Shown one piece after another: positions 1 through 8,376 of a DNA stretch of 55,214 nucleotides. Source of the DNA: Solobacterium sp. (GTDB lineage Bacteria > Bacillota_I > Bacilli_A > Erysipelotrichales > Erysipelotrichaceae); contig JAFYHC010000060.1 of assembly GCA_017539385.1 (NCBI GenBank), forward strand, positions 1 through 55,214, in the 5' to 3' direction. Both the position numbers and the translations under genes were made by a program. Under the pieces are notes generated by a model. That model had not been told where the DNA came from, made no database searches, and saw only the letters and a program-made list of their open reading frames with translations. Each line of letters opens with the position of its first letter. Position 1 is the first letter of the stretch.

Positions 1-140
1 GGATCGACCAGGTCTGATCGATCCGATGAATTATTATCTGAGCAAGTCGTGATGACAATACAAATGTAGCGCCGTATACGAGACCCGTACGTACGGTGCA
101 ATGGGAGGGGCGGGAGTTATAACTCCCCCTCTACCGCTAT
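1..140 (+). mobile_element. Group II intron, 3' end (domains V and VI), class C-like
   Basis: Positions 69-99 fold as a domain V hairpin. Stem 69-76 pairs with 92-99, a two-nucleotide CG bulge sits at 90-91, stem 77-80 pairs with 86-89, and the loop is 81-85. The catalytic triad position reads CGC (70-72), with a compensating G at 98; CGC is the form known for bacterial class C introns, while AGC is usual elsewhere. Domain VI follows: 112-117 pairs with 122-127, and 104-110 with 128-135, leaving A133 bulged as the branch point seven bases from a predicted 3' end at about 140. The next bases are a T run, as expected because class C introns insert behind terminator hairpins. The rest of the intron is outside the window. 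Confidence 0.8.
2..52 (+). CDS. C-terminal tail of the intron-encoded reverse transcriptase (partial)
   Basis: An open frame entering from the left edge reads DRPGLIDPMNYYLSKS and stops at 50-52, about 15 bases before domain V. Group II intron proteins normally end in domain IV just upstream of domain V, so position and frame fit the end of the reverse transcriptase/maturase. Only 16 residues are visible, which is too few to prove the family; the call rests on the neighbouring intron RNA. Confidence 0.45.
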   Translation, partial: DRPGLIDPMNYYLSKS

Positions 141-421
141 TTTTTTCCCATTCGACATCAGATTTGACGAACACTCAATAGGATTTTCTGTTTGTAATTA
201 TGCGGTCGTACTATAAAGTACTTACTCTCACGGATATCTTGCGAATTCCCACATGTTTCTCTGCTTTCAGCCGTTATTTCTTCATCGGCGGAGACTGGAT
301 CTTCTATACATGCTGGATGAACGATGTATGATGTTAGCTCTTTTTTCAGTCAATGCAGAAGAATAGGCTGCGCGAAGAAGGGCTGATGATCCTGCAGAAC
401 CGCACGGAAACAGCCATGGGA
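141..421. other. Non-coding stretch downstream of the intron
   Basis: This starts with the T run (141-146) that would be the poly-U tail of the terminator used as the intron target. A 43-codon frame (200-331) has no ribosome binding site and no family signature, so I do not call it a gene. The last 12 bases form the left arm of the hairpin behind the AraC gene. Confidence 0.5.
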
Positions 422-432
422 TCAATGGCTGT
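410..432 (-). terminator. Hairpin at the 3' end of the AraC-type gene
   Basis: ACAGCCAT (410-417) pairs with ATGGCTGT (425-432) around a 7-base loop that includes the stop codon of the minus-strand regulator. The U tract that follows on the minus strand is weak (UUUCC), so termination may be inefficient. Confidence 0.5.
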
Positions 433-1639
433 CATCACGTTTTGGGTGCTGCCGGCGGTACCGTTCCGGTGTGACACCTGCTGATTTTTTAAATTGCTGG
501 GTGAAGTAGCTTTGCGATGAATAGTTGAGATAATTGGAAATCTGAGTCAGGGTAAGATCCGTATGTTCCAGAAGAAAACAAGCTTCATCATGTTTTTCTT
601 TCTGAATATAATCCAGTACGCTCATACCGACTTCTGTCTTAAAACGAAGGGAGAGACTGCGACGGCAAAGTCCGCAATACGCGGAAAGATCTTCCATCCC
701 GAAGGAATCATGAAGATGGACCGTGATGTAGCGAATGGCTTTGCGGATGACTGGTGAGGTATTGGGAGGTTTCCGGTTTTTGCGGACCTGGTCGCAGAAA
801 TCCATTGCCATGCTGACCAGAAGCTGTTCGATTTCAGAATGAACATTCTTACCGTCCATGCGCTGGCAGTAAAGATCGCTCAGCAGAAATGCTGTTTCAG
901 CCGATAATCCGCCCTGAATGGCAGCCCTGCTGATCAGTGTTGCAAAACTGATGAATGCATAACGGAGCTGTCTGAGTGAGTCGGAAGACATCGCACCGAT
1001 ACTGCCACCGGGCGGAGCGAAAATCGCCCGTGACAGAAGATCGGGACGGCCGAGCGAAACTGCCTGGCAGACTGCGTTTTCATAGTCCGGCGGTGCGTGT
1101 TCATCTGTCGCCTCACGCTGTCTGAACTGTGCTTTGTTCAATTGATCCTTACTGTATAAAACTGAGCCTCCGATATTGCTTATGACGATATTCTCTTCCG
1201 GAATGGTCTGCCCGCTGATCATCTCGGCGATCAGCCCGACATATGCTTTCATCTGCAGCGGGCTGGTGATCGGCGCCTTTATGGTTGTTTCAGTGAATAG
1301 CTGCAGATATTCCGGGAGAACCGTTTCCGCAGCCATTTCTGACAGTTCCCTGCGGCTATGTCGGTACGGACTGGCCAAACCGGCTATAATATACTGTTTT
1401 GGACTGATCTCGATCACACCCGCGAGAAATCCGTTATTCAGATAATGTACCAGAGGATGAAGCGCATCGTGGTTCTGCATGCGGAAATCCCGGACAACCA
1501 GCTGAAAGATTTCGGGTTTCATGATATTCATGAAACTTTCCGGCCAGCATTGAATAAAATGACCGTCATCACTGACGATTTCCAGAGGAATATGCTGAAG
1601 AGCATACATGCGCGAGCAGACTGATGCGGGATGAATCAT
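422..1639 (-). CDS. AraC-family transcriptional regulator
   Basis: A protein of about 405 residues with a C-terminal AraC/XylS double helix-turn-helix (about residues 300-395, with the typical LSLRFKTEVGMSVLDYIQKEK and SYFTQQFKKSAGVTPERYR segments split by an ISNYLNYSS recognition helix region). The N-terminal 280 residues have no clear domain to me; they are probably a ligand-sensing region of the kind found in other Bacillota AraC regulators. I prefer the ATG at 1639 because AAAGGA lies nine bases upstream; a start seven codons earlier would put that site inside the gene. It is divergent from the GPH symporter-rhamnosidase-GH5 operon, so it most likely controls that operon in response to a rhamnoside. 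The inducer is inference. Confidence 0.85.
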   Translation of the reverse strand: MIHPASVCSRMYALQHIPLEIVSDDGHFIQCWPESFMNIMKPEIFQLVVRDFRMQNHDALHPLVHYLNNGFLAGVIEISPKQYIIAGLASPYRHSRRELSEMAAETVLPEYLQLFTETTIKAPITSPLQMKAYVGLIAEMISGQTIPEENIVISNIGGSVLYSKDQLNKAQFRQREATDEHAPPDYENAVCQAVSLGRPDLLSRAIFAPPGGSIGAMSSDSLRQLRYAFISFATLISRAAIQGGLSAETAFLLSDLYCQRMDGKNVHSEIEQLLVSMAMDFCDQVRKNRKPPNTSPVIRKAIRYITVHLHDSFGMEDLSAYCGLCRRSLSLRFKTEVGMSVLDYIQKEKHDEACFLLEHTDLTLTQISNYLNYSSQSYFTQQFKKSAGVTPERYRRQHPKRDDSH

Positions 1640-1771
1640 ACATGTTGTTCCTTTCTGCATTTCTATTAATTATTTAATCACAAAAATGATATTTAAATCC
1701 CATAATTTATATAATCGTCATTTTCTCTTCATTATACTTGAAACAGAACAAAGCAAAAAGGAGATAAGAAA
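1640..1771. promoter_or_regulatory. Divergent promoter region between araC-type gene and glycoside operon
   Basis: This AT-rich spacer has a TATAAT at 1710-1715 that can serve the rightward operon, with a leader of about 50 bases and AAAGGAG at 1758-1764 before the symporter ATG. No good -35 is visible at the usual distance, consistent with an activator-dependent promoter of the AraC type. AraC half sites cannot be assigned by eye. Confidence 0.45.
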
Positions 1772-3181
1772 ATGGCGAAAAAACCTCTTGGCGTTGACAG
1801 TATGGGTATTCAGAAAACCATGAGATTCAGCGACTATCTTGCGGACTGCGGCGGTCAGTTCGCACTCAACTCCATGAGCGGACTGATTTCCGCAATCATG
1901 TACTTCTATACAGACAAAGCAGGTGTGGCAGCTGCCACGGCAGCCAACGTACTTCTTGCCGCAAAGATCTGCGATGCATTTACGGATCTGATCATGGGCC
2001 GGATCATGGACAAGGGAAAAAGCCCGAAGGGCAAATGCTGTCCGTGGTTTCTCCGTATGGCTGTGCCTGCGTTTGCTGCAACGGTTGCGGTATTCACTGT
2101 GCCGAAAGGACTGACCGGCTTTGCACAGATCGCCTACCTGTTTCTGACAAATATCTTCCTGACCGGAATTGTTTCCACCGCAATCGCAATTCCTTACGGT
2201 GCCATCATGGTCATGCGCACAAAAAGCCTGGAGGAAAGAAATACAATGGGCATCTTCCGTGCCGCTGCCGGTTATGTCATTGGTATGATCATTGCAATCG
2301 CACTGGTACCGATCACAAATCTGCTCGGCCCCAACGGCGTTGCAGACCAGGCTTCTTATATCAAGTTCGCAGCTGTTGTCGGTTTCATCAGTATGATCCT
2401 TCTGCTGATTCTGTATAAAACAAGCAAAGAAACAGCTGCGCAGGAAGAGAAACCGGATGATAATATGCCTTTTGGCGAAGCAATAAGAAAACTCTTCAGG
2501 AATAAATACTGGGTTATTGTCATGGTCACCTTCCTGTTCGTCAATGTCATTTATGCAATTTCCGGCGCTTCCGGCACATACTACGCAAAATGGATTCTCG
2601 GAAATGACAATATCGTCGGTCTGCTTGGAGCAGTCGGACTGATTCCAACCTTCGTCGGTTTCGCAATCGTCGGTCCGATGACAAAGAAATTCGGCATCAC
2701 CAAAACGCTGAAGATCAGTTTCCTGCTTGGCATCGGCGGCAATCTTGTCCGCTGCATTTTCCCGGGCAGTCTGGCTGTCACTCTGATCGTTGCGCTGTTT
2801 ACAGGCTTCTCCACAATCCCGATGATGTGCCTTGGCGGAACCCTCAACAGTATGGCTATGGATTATAATGACTATCTCTATCACAACAAGATCATCGGCA
2901 TGTCCTCATCCGCAACAAGTTTCGGAACCAAGGTTGCCAGCGGACTTGGAGCTTCGCTGATCGGCTGGATTCTGGCTGCTGCCCATTATGACGCATCTGC
3001 ATCTGCAGCGACAGCATCCGTACGCTTGGGTATCTATTCCTTCTCAATTTATCTGCCGCTCATCATGACCATCGGCATGTACCTGATGATCTGCAGATTT
3101 GATCTGGAAGGAAAATATCCGGAAATCATGGCGGAGATTGCTGCCCGCAATGAAGCGGAAAAAGCAGCACAGACGGAATAA
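1772..3181 (+). CDS. GPH-family sugar:cation symporter (MFS superfamily)
   Basis: A 469-residue polytopic membrane protein with about 12 hydrophobic segments. The N-terminal region has YFYTDKAG followed by AAKICDAFTDLIMGRIMDKGK, the family's signature of a DaxxDxxxG-like loop between helices 2 and 3. GPH transporters (MelB/XynB type) import glycosides with Na+ or H+. The gene is first of three collinear genes with an alpha-L-rhamnosidase and a GH5 enzyme, so the substrate is probably a rhamnose-containing glycoside. Substrate is inferred from context only. Confidence 0.88.
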   Translation: MAKKPLGVDSMGIQKTMRFSDYLADCGGQFALNSMSGLISAIMYFYTDKAGVAAATAANVLLAAKICDAFTDLIMGRIMDKGKSPKGKCCPWFLRMAVPAFAATVAVFTVPKGLTGFAQIAYLFLTNIFLTGIVSTAIAIPYGAIMVMRTKSLEERNTMGIFRAAAGYVIGMIIAIALVPITNLLGPNGVADQASYIKFAAVVGFISMILLLILYKTSKETAAQEEKPDDNMPFGEAIRKLFRNKYWVIVMVTFLFVNVIYAISGASGTYYAKWILGNDNIVGLLGAVGLIPTFVGFAIVGPMTKKFGITKTLKISFLLGIGGNLVRCIFPGSLAVTLIVALFTGFSTIPMMCLGGTLNSMAMDYNDYLYHNKIIGMSSSATSFGTKVASGLGASLIGWILAAAHYDASASAATASVRLGIYSFSIYLPLIMTIGMYLMICRFDLEGKYPEIMAEIAARNEAEKAAQTE

Positions 3182-3210
3182 GCACAGCTTTCCGGGAAAG
3201 GTGAATCCAT

Positions 3211-5964
3211 ATGTTATCTTTATATGATCTTACGGTTGAACAGAGAACAGAGCCTTTCGGGCTGGATGAGCGTCATCCCGCCTTCAGCTGGAAACTGCGC
3301 AGTGAGAAGAAGAATGTCATTCAGGCAAGTTACCGGGTTCTTGTCATGGATCATGCGGAAACAGTCTGGGACAGCGGTGTTGTCAAAAGCGCCAAGAGCA
3401 TCTTTGTGACCTGTGAGGCAGATCTGAAAGCCTGTACATCTTACACCTGGCAGGTAACAGTATCGGACGGCACGGAAACCGCGGAAGCGTGTTCCTCCTT
3501 TGAAATCGGACTGATGAACGGCAGTGCTTTTAAAGAACATGCGAGCTGGATCACACATTCCTTTCCCAGAGAAGAAACTGCCTGCCCGGTATTCACAAAG
3601 ACATTCTGCGCGGGCAGACAGGTCCGCAAAGCCCGTCTCTATGCTACAGCCCTGGGTATCTATGAAGCACAGCTGAACGGAAAGCCTGTGACAGACGGCA
3701 GGGGAGAAAGCTACTTCGCACCAGGCTGGACCAACTACAAAAAACGACTTCAGTATCAGACCTATCCGGTTGAACTGAATGAGGGACTGAATGAACTGAG
3801 CTTCACAGTCGGCAAAGGATGGTACTGCGGAAAACTCGGGTTTGACCCGACACCCAATCTGTATGGAGATCAGACTGCACTGCTGGCAATGCTGATGATC
3901 GATTATGCGGACGGCACGAAGGAAGTTATCGGCACAGATGATACCTGGCAGGTATGCACCGGGACTGTGCGCTTTTCGGAAATCTATGACGGAGAAACGC
4001 AGGATACCCTGAGTGAAACACATCCATGCACAACAGCTGTCAGCTATGAATACGGCTTTGATACCATCGTTGCACAGGAAAACGAACCGGTCCGCTGCCT
4101 GACGAAACTGCAACCGCAAAGAACGTTCACAACACCGGCAGGCGAACTTGTCTATGATTTCGGACAGAACCTTACCGGTTGGACGGAAGTAACTGTTACC
4201 GGCAGTGCCGGACAGAAGATCGTTCTCCATCATGCGGAAAGTCTGGATGAAAACGGCAATTTCTATACCGGCAATCTGAGCTTTGCCAAAGCTCAGGACG
4301 TCTATATTCTCAATGGCAGAAAACAGAGCCTGCGCCCGCATTTCACATTTCACGGATTCCGCTATATCAAGGTGGAAGGGCTGAAAGAAGGGCAGAGTGC
4401 AGAATTTACTGCCTGTCATCTGTCCACGGACCTGGTACAGACCGGAACATTTGAATGCTCTGACAAGCGCGTGAACCGTCTGCAGCAGAATATCCAGTGG
4501 AGTCAGCGTGACAATTATCTCGATATTCCGACGGACTGCCCGCAGCGCAGTGAACGTCTGGGCTGGACAGGTGATGCGACCGCTTATACTCCGACAGCCG
4601 CATTTAACGAAAACATTTATCCGTTCATGAAGAAATGGCTGCGCGATCTCATGAGTGAACAGACGCCTCAAACCGGCATGCCGCAGGTTGTGCCGAATAT
4701 CATGGGTGACGGACAGAGCGGCGCTGCTTTCTGGGGAGACGCTGCCACAGCAGTGCCATGGACAATTTACCGTACATATGGTGACTGCCGCATTCTTGCG
4801 GATCAGTTTGAAAGCATGAAGATCTGGGTGGATTTCATCACTTCGAAATGCGGTGAAAACGGTCTGTGGCAGTCTGGCTTCCAGTATGGAGACTGGCTGG
4901 GGCTGGATGCGGAAACAAACGGCCTTTCGGAACCGCGCAAAGGTGCTACCGATGATTATTTCGCGGCGAATGCCTGCTATCTGCGCAGTTTGCAGATTAC
5001 AGCTGATACCGCCCGCCTGCTTGGCAAAACAGAGGAGGAAGAACATTACCGTTCTCTTTATGATCAGGTGTTGGCCGCATTCCGTGAGGAATATGTGACC
5101 AAAACCGGCAGACTTGTCTGTGAAACACAGACGGCGATGGTGCTCGCTCTGCATTTCAATCTGGCAGAAGAAAAACACAGAGCCAGAATCGCATCCATGC
5201 TGAAAACCAATATCGAGGCGCATAAGACACATCTGGTAACCGGGTTTATCGGAACGCCATACGCGTGCTCTGTACTGACTGAGTGCGGTATGCATGAGCT
5301 GGCAGGGAAACTGCTTCTGCAGGAACAGAATCCAGGCTGGCTGTATGAAGTGAATATGGGTGCCACAACGATCTGGGAAAGATGGGATTCCATTCTTCCG
5401 GACGGACGTTTCAATCCGGCGAATATGAACAGCCTCAACCATTACGCGTACGGTTCCATCGGAACATGGCTGTACACAAAACTCGCCGGTCTTGAAATCC
5501 TGGAACCCGGCTATAAAAAGTTCTCTGTTCATCCCCGTTTCTTCAAGGGCATTGAATGGGTAAAACTCAGTTATGAAAGTGTTTACGGTCTGATCCGTAC
5601 AGAATGGAAATGTCAGGACGGGAAGATCCGTCTGGAAATCGAAGTGCCTGCCAATACATCCGCTGTGCTCACTCTGCCGGAAAAAGAAGAAACGATTGAA
5701 CTGGGAAGCGGGATTTATATGTACGAATATGACACGGAAACCAGTCTGCATCTTGACCGCTACAGTATGGAAATGCCGCTGCGTCTCATGATGGAACATC
5801 CTGTCGGAAAAGCCATGATGAATCAATATATGCCGGAAATGGCAGAGAACAAGCTGATCGAATATGTCATCAATGAGCCGATCACGGCGTTGCTGGCATA
5901 TGCACCGCAGGCACAGCCCCTGTATGAAATGATCATTGCGGCAATGAACGCTTCAGAACAGTAA
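3211..5964 (+). CDS. Alpha-L-rhamnosidase, glycoside hydrolase family 78
   Basis: A 917-residue cytoplasmic enzyme with no signal peptide. The N-terminus has the Ig-like start typical of bacterial GH78 (PFGLDERHPAFSWKL), then a lectin-like region (about 130-320), then the (alpha/alpha)6 barrel. The catalytic stretch DCPQRSERLGWTGD lies near residue 440, with the general acid Glu in it; the conserved GATTIWERWDS and MNSLNHYAYG segments lie near 715 and 745. It ends in a beta-sandwich and about 65 extra residues (after residue 850) rich in Met and Glu that look like an added helical tail unlike the usual family ending. It would cleave terminal alpha-L-rhamnose from imported glycosides. Confidence 0.93.
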   Translation: MLSLYDLTVEQRTEPFGLDERHPAFSWKLRSEKKNVIQASYRVLVMDHAETVWDSGVVKSAKSIFVTCEADLKACTSYTWQVTVSDGTETAEACSSFEIGLMNGSAFKEHASWITHSFPREETACPVFTKTFCAGRQVRKARLYATALGIYEAQLNGKPVTDGRGESYFAPGWTNYKKRLQYQTYPVELNEGLNELSFTVGKGWYCGKLGFDPTPNLYGDQTALLAMLMIDYADGTKEVIGTDDTWQVCTGTVRFSEIYDGETQDTLSETHPCTTAVSYEYGFDTIVAQENEPVRCLTKLQPQRTFTTPAGELVYDFGQNLTGWTEVTVTGSAGQKIVLHHAESLDENGNFYTGNLSFAKAQDVYILNGRKQSLRPHFTFHGFRYIKVEGLKEGQSAEFTACHLSTDLVQTGTFECSDKRVNRLQQNIQWSQRDNYLDIPTDCPQRSERLGWTGDATAYTPTAAFNENIYPFMKKWLRDLMSEQTPQTGMPQVVPNIMGDGQSGAAFWGDAATAVPWTIYRTYGDCRILADQFESMKIWVDFITSKCGENGLWQSGFQYGDWLGLDAETNGLSEPRKGATDDYFAANACYLRSLQITADTARLLGKTEEEEHYRSLYDQVLAAFREEYVTKTGRLVCETQTAMVLALHFNLAEEKHRARIASMLKTNIEAHKTHLVTGFIGTPYACSVLTECGMHELAGKLLLQEQNPGWLYEVNMGATTIWERWDSILPDGRFNPANMNSLNHYAYGSIGTWLYTKLAGLEILEPGYKKFSVHPRFFKGIEWVKLSYESVYGLIRTEWKCQDGKIRLEIEVPANTSAVLTLPEKEETIELGSGIYMYEYDTETSLHLDRYSMEMPLRLMMEHPVGKAMMNQYMPEMAENKLIEYVINEPITALLAYAPQAQPLYEMIIAAMNASEQ

Positions 5965-5987
5965 ATCCAGCCACAGGAGAAATACGC

Positions 5988-7367
5988 ATGAAAATAAGAA
6001 TTGAAAATGACCGATTTATTGATGAAAATGGGAATCAGATTCTCTTCAACGGCGTCAATCTTGTCTGCAAAGACAAAGAAGCAGGCTATCTGTTTCCGGA
6101 TACAGAACCGGTCTTCCGGCGTTTCCGTGAACAGGGATTCAATCTGATCCGTCTTGGAATTTTCTGGGATGGTGTTGAACCGCAGCCGGGCATTTATGAT
6201 AAGGAATATCTCCGAAAAGTCCGTGAAACCGTCGATCTGGCATGGAAGTACGGATTATTCACACTGCTTGACATGCATCAGGATTTGTTTTCCTGCAAAT
6301 GGGGAGATGGCGCGCCGGCCTGGGCTGCGCTTGATGAAGGGGCACCTCATCCTGAGAACTGCACCATGTGGTATGAAGCGTATCTGCAGAGCGACGCAGT
6401 GATCAATGCGGCCGACAATTTCTGGCGCAATGCGCCGGCATCCGACGGCATCGGCTTGATCGACCATTATGAAGCCATGTGGGCCATGCTGGCGGAAACA
6501 TTCGGCAGCTGTGAAAGCATCATCGGCTTTGAACCGATGAATGAACCGTTCATGGGCAGCATCGCACGCAGCGCCTTTGGTGAGGCGGCGCAGAAAACAG
6601 CTGCTCAGTTTGCGGATTATGAACCTTTGAATCCGCTGGCAATGACACCTGAGCAGTCTGCTTTCTATATGCGCACCGTATCGGAAAGACTGACTGTTTT
6701 CGACCGCGATCAGCTGATGCCGTTCTACCGCCGGATTCAGAAAGCAGTGGAGCACAGTACAGACATTCCGCTGGTGACCGGCGGAAATATCTACTCCAGC
6801 AGCACCGTTCCGACCGGGATCACCCGCCTGGATGAGCGCGGAAATCAGATCTATGCGCCGCATGGCTACGACGCGGTAGTTGATTCCGACCGTTATGAAT
6901 CCTTCAGCAAAGAAAACGTTGAATATCTGTTTGCGGACAAACACCGCTCCCAGACTGAACTGAACCTTCCTGTGATCGTCGGCGAGTGGGGTGCCTTCCC
7001 GTCAAGGGATTTCACAAATGAACTGATCCGTCATATGAAAGGTATTCTGGAAAAGTATCTGTGGAGTTCTGCCTACTGGCAGTGGATGCCGGGGCTTGAA
7101 AAAGATCCGAACTATGCAGATCTGCAGCGCGCATATCCCATGTCCACATCCGGTGAACTGCATTCCTATCACTTTGATCCGGAAAAGAAGGAAATCAGAA
7201 TTGCGTATACACCGCGCAAAGACGGAGTCACCGTCGTTTACTGTCCGTTCCTTCCTGCCGAAGGGAAATATACAGCGGAAAAGATTTCGGATGATGCCTG
7301 CCTCGTAAAGATCACAGCAGACGCGGAAGAAAAAATCAGTGTTCTGATCAAGGCAGAAGAAAACTGA
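5988..7367 (+). CDS. Glycoside hydrolase family 5, endoglycoceramidase-like
   Basis: A 459-residue cytoplasmic (beta/alpha)8 glycosidase without a signal peptide. The acid/base Glu sits in FEPMNEPF near residue 185 and the nucleophile Glu in VIVGEWGAFPS near residue 332. LDMHQDLFS near residue 95 matches the GH5 subgroup that includes endoglycoceramidases and beta-glycosidases acting on lipid- or aglycone-linked sugars. A C-terminal beta-sandwich of about 80 residues follows. It is preceded by CAGGAGA and lies 23 bases behind the rhamnosidase; the operon ends at the terminator just after it. The pairing suggests stepwise hydrolysis of a rhamnosyl-glucoside, which is inference. Confidence 0.85.
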   Translation: MKIRIENDRFIDENGNQILFNGVNLVCKDKEAGYLFPDTEPVFRRFREQGFNLIRLGIFWDGVEPQPGIYDKEYLRKVRETVDLAWKYGLFTLLDMHQDLFSCKWGDGAPAWAALDEGAPHPENCTMWYEAYLQSDAVINAADNFWRNAPASDGIGLIDHYEAMWAMLAETFGSCESIIGFEPMNEPFMGSIARSAFGEAAQKTAAQFADYEPLNPLAMTPEQSAFYMRTVSERLTVFDRDQLMPFYRRIQKAVEHSTDIPLVTGGNIYSSSTVPTGITRLDERGNQIYAPHGYDAVVDSDRYESFSKENVEYLFADKHRSQTELNLPVIVGEWGAFPSRDFTNELIRHMKGILEKYLWSSAYWQWMPGLEKDPNYADLQRAYPMSTSGELHSYHFDPEKKEIRIAYTPRKDGVTVVYCPFLPAEGKYTAEKISDDACLVKITADAEEKISVLIKAEEN

Positions 7368-7384
7368 AAAAGCCTATACAAAAG

Positions 7385-7411
7385 CAGAGATCGGTATGAT
7401 CTCTGTTTTTA
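7385..7411 (+). terminator. Intrinsic terminator of the rhamnoside operon
   Basis: CAGAGATC (7385-7392) pairs with GATCTCTG (7398-7405) around a 5-base loop, followed by TTTTTAT. It lies 17 bases behind the GH5 stop. Confidence 0.9.
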
Positions 7412-7569
7412 TATGGCGTGTCGGGCATGACCTTCCCCGGGAAGAGATTGAAAAGAACGGAAGACCGGTCGAAGTAGCTGCCAAAGCACCGAATATTCTG
7501 GAAGAATACTTCAAAGATCATGAATGTCTGAAACTGGATGGGGAGACAAGGCTGATCATCTATAAGTAA
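7396..7569 (+). pseudogene. Orphan C-terminal gene fragment
   Basis: A 57-codon frame reads like the end of a larger cytoplasmic protein (charged, ending ETRLIIYK). Its only ATG lies inside the loop of the preceding terminator and there is no ribosome site, so it is probably not translated by itself. I do not recognise the family. Its use of Glu/Lys/Ile codons is protein-like, so a decayed gene remnant is more likely than noise. Confidence 0.35.
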
Positions 7570-7625
7570 CATAGTTCATCCGCAAAAGAGGATATAATAT
7601 CTGAACAGTATCAAAGACTGGTTAC

Positions 7626-7648
7626 AGAGGTTATTTCCTCTTTTTTTT
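7626..7648 (+). terminator. Small intrinsic terminator
   Basis: AGAGG (7626-7630) pairs with CCTCT (7637-7641) and leads into eight T residues. The stem is short, so strength is uncertain. Confidence 0.55.
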
Positions 7649-7703
7649 GTCTTCCCACAGCAGCCAAAACGAATTGCTCTGAAACCACGCACAAAAATAT
7701 ACT

Positions 7704-7774
7704 CACGGTAAGCAAATATATATTTATGGGAACATAGCACTATACAGGATCATACAGTTATAGTGCTGTTTTTG
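7704..7774 (+). ncRNA. Candidate short transcript ending in a strong terminator
   Basis: AGCACTATA (7736-7744) pairs with TATAGTGCT (7759-7767) and is followed by GTTTTTGTTT, a convincing intrinsic terminator with no gene upstream that needs it. The promoter-like TTGCTC-18-TATACT would start an RNA of about 65 bases here. It may be a small RNA or a leader/attenuator of the PTS operon. There is no independent evidence of expression. Confidence 0.35.
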
Positions 7775-7869
7775 TTTAAAAAACACGGATTAATTGTATG
7801 AATGTATATCTATCAGGATGCTTTGAATTGAAAATATATAATAATTATCAAAAAATATACAAGAAACTA

Positions 7870-7898
7870 TTGAAATGTGAATCATAAAGATATATATT
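7870..7898 (+). promoter_or_regulatory. Promoter of the PTS operon
   Basis: TTGAAA (7870-7875) and TATATT (7893-7898) are separated by 17 bases, giving a start near 7905 and a leader of about 35 bases to the EIIA ATG. No sigma-54 GG-N10-GC element is seen, although many mannose-family PTS operons use one. Confidence 0.65.
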
Positions 7899-7941
7899 AA
7901 GTGCGTAAAGAGGATTGCAAATATATAAAAGGAGGAGAGAA

Positions 7942-8355
7942 ATGTCCGATAGAAAGATTGTGGTCGCTACACACGGAAAACTGGCGGAAGGGTTCCTGAC
8001 AGCATTGAACATTATTGTCGGGGAAAATGAAGACATTTGCGCTGTGAACTGTTATACAACACCCGACTTTGATCTTGATCAGACAATTGACAGGATATTC
8101 GAAGAAGCAGAAGGAAAAGAACTCTACGTGTTCACCGATCTTCTGGGGGGATCTGTCAATAATGGTTTCTTTAAACGCCTCAGCACAAAACAGTTTCACC
8201 TCATTACAAATACAAGTCTCGGACTTCTGATGGACTGCAGCCTGATGAATCCGAACGCAGATGAGCTGCGGAACAAGCTCGGATCCGGCGAGTTCTCCGT
8301 GGTATACTGCAACGATCTGATTGAATCAATGGGACTGGAAGAAGATGATCTGTAA
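7942..8355 (+). CDS. PTS mannose-family EIIA component
   Basis: A 137-residue EIIA-Man type protein. The phosphorylated His is in VVATHGKLAEGF near residue 10, and FTDLLGGSVNN near residue 58 is the conserved active-site loop. It takes phosphate from HPr and passes it to EIIB. I start it at the ATG at 7942 because AAAGGAGG lies eight bases before; the longer frame from 7915 would place that site inside the gene. It opens the operon EIIA-EIIB-EIIC-EIID-SIS. Confidence 0.92.
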   Translation: MSDRKIVVATHGKLAEGFLTALNIIVGENEDICAVNCYTTPDFDLDQTIDRIFEEAEGKELYVFTDLLGGSVNNGFFKRLSTKQFHLITNTSLGLLMDCSLMNPNADELRNKLGSGEFSVVYCNDLIESMGLEEDDL

Positions 8356-8376
8356 AAAAAGGAAAGGAGAACAGAA

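Larger units (their letters stand above)
7570..7941. other. Long leader region of the PTS operon with short promoter-terminator units
   Basis: This 370-base gap has no credible gene. It contains a TATAAT at 7593-7598, a small terminator (7626-7648), a second promoter-like pair TTGCTC (7674-7679)/TATACT (7698-7703, spacer 18), a second strong terminator (7736-7774), and the likely operon promoter at 7870-7898. A perfect 12-base palindrome AAATATATATTT (7714-7725) sits just after the second promoter-like pair. Confidence 0.5.

Noticed and set aside
200..331. 43-codon frame downstream of the intron
   Set aside because: No ribosome binding site and no similarity that I can recognise.
1718..2884. 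Long minus-strand frame opposite the first symporter
   Set aside because: Cys/His/Asp-rich shadow of a membrane protein gene; no family motif.
3220..5826. Very long open frame on the minus strand over the rhamnosidase
   Set aside because: The plus strand encodes a full GH78 enzyme with catalytic motifs; the minus frame has no start signals, unusual composition (Cys/Arg/Phe-rich) and no domain.
7570..7660. LicT/SacT-type antiterminator RNA
   Set aside because: The terminator stem is short and no ribonucleic antiterminator sequence overlaps it.
7661..7941. Sigma-54 promoter and LevR-type control of the PTS operon
   Set aside because: No GG-N10-GC element; a sigma-A-like TTGAAA-17-TATATT is present and a GntR regulator is linked.
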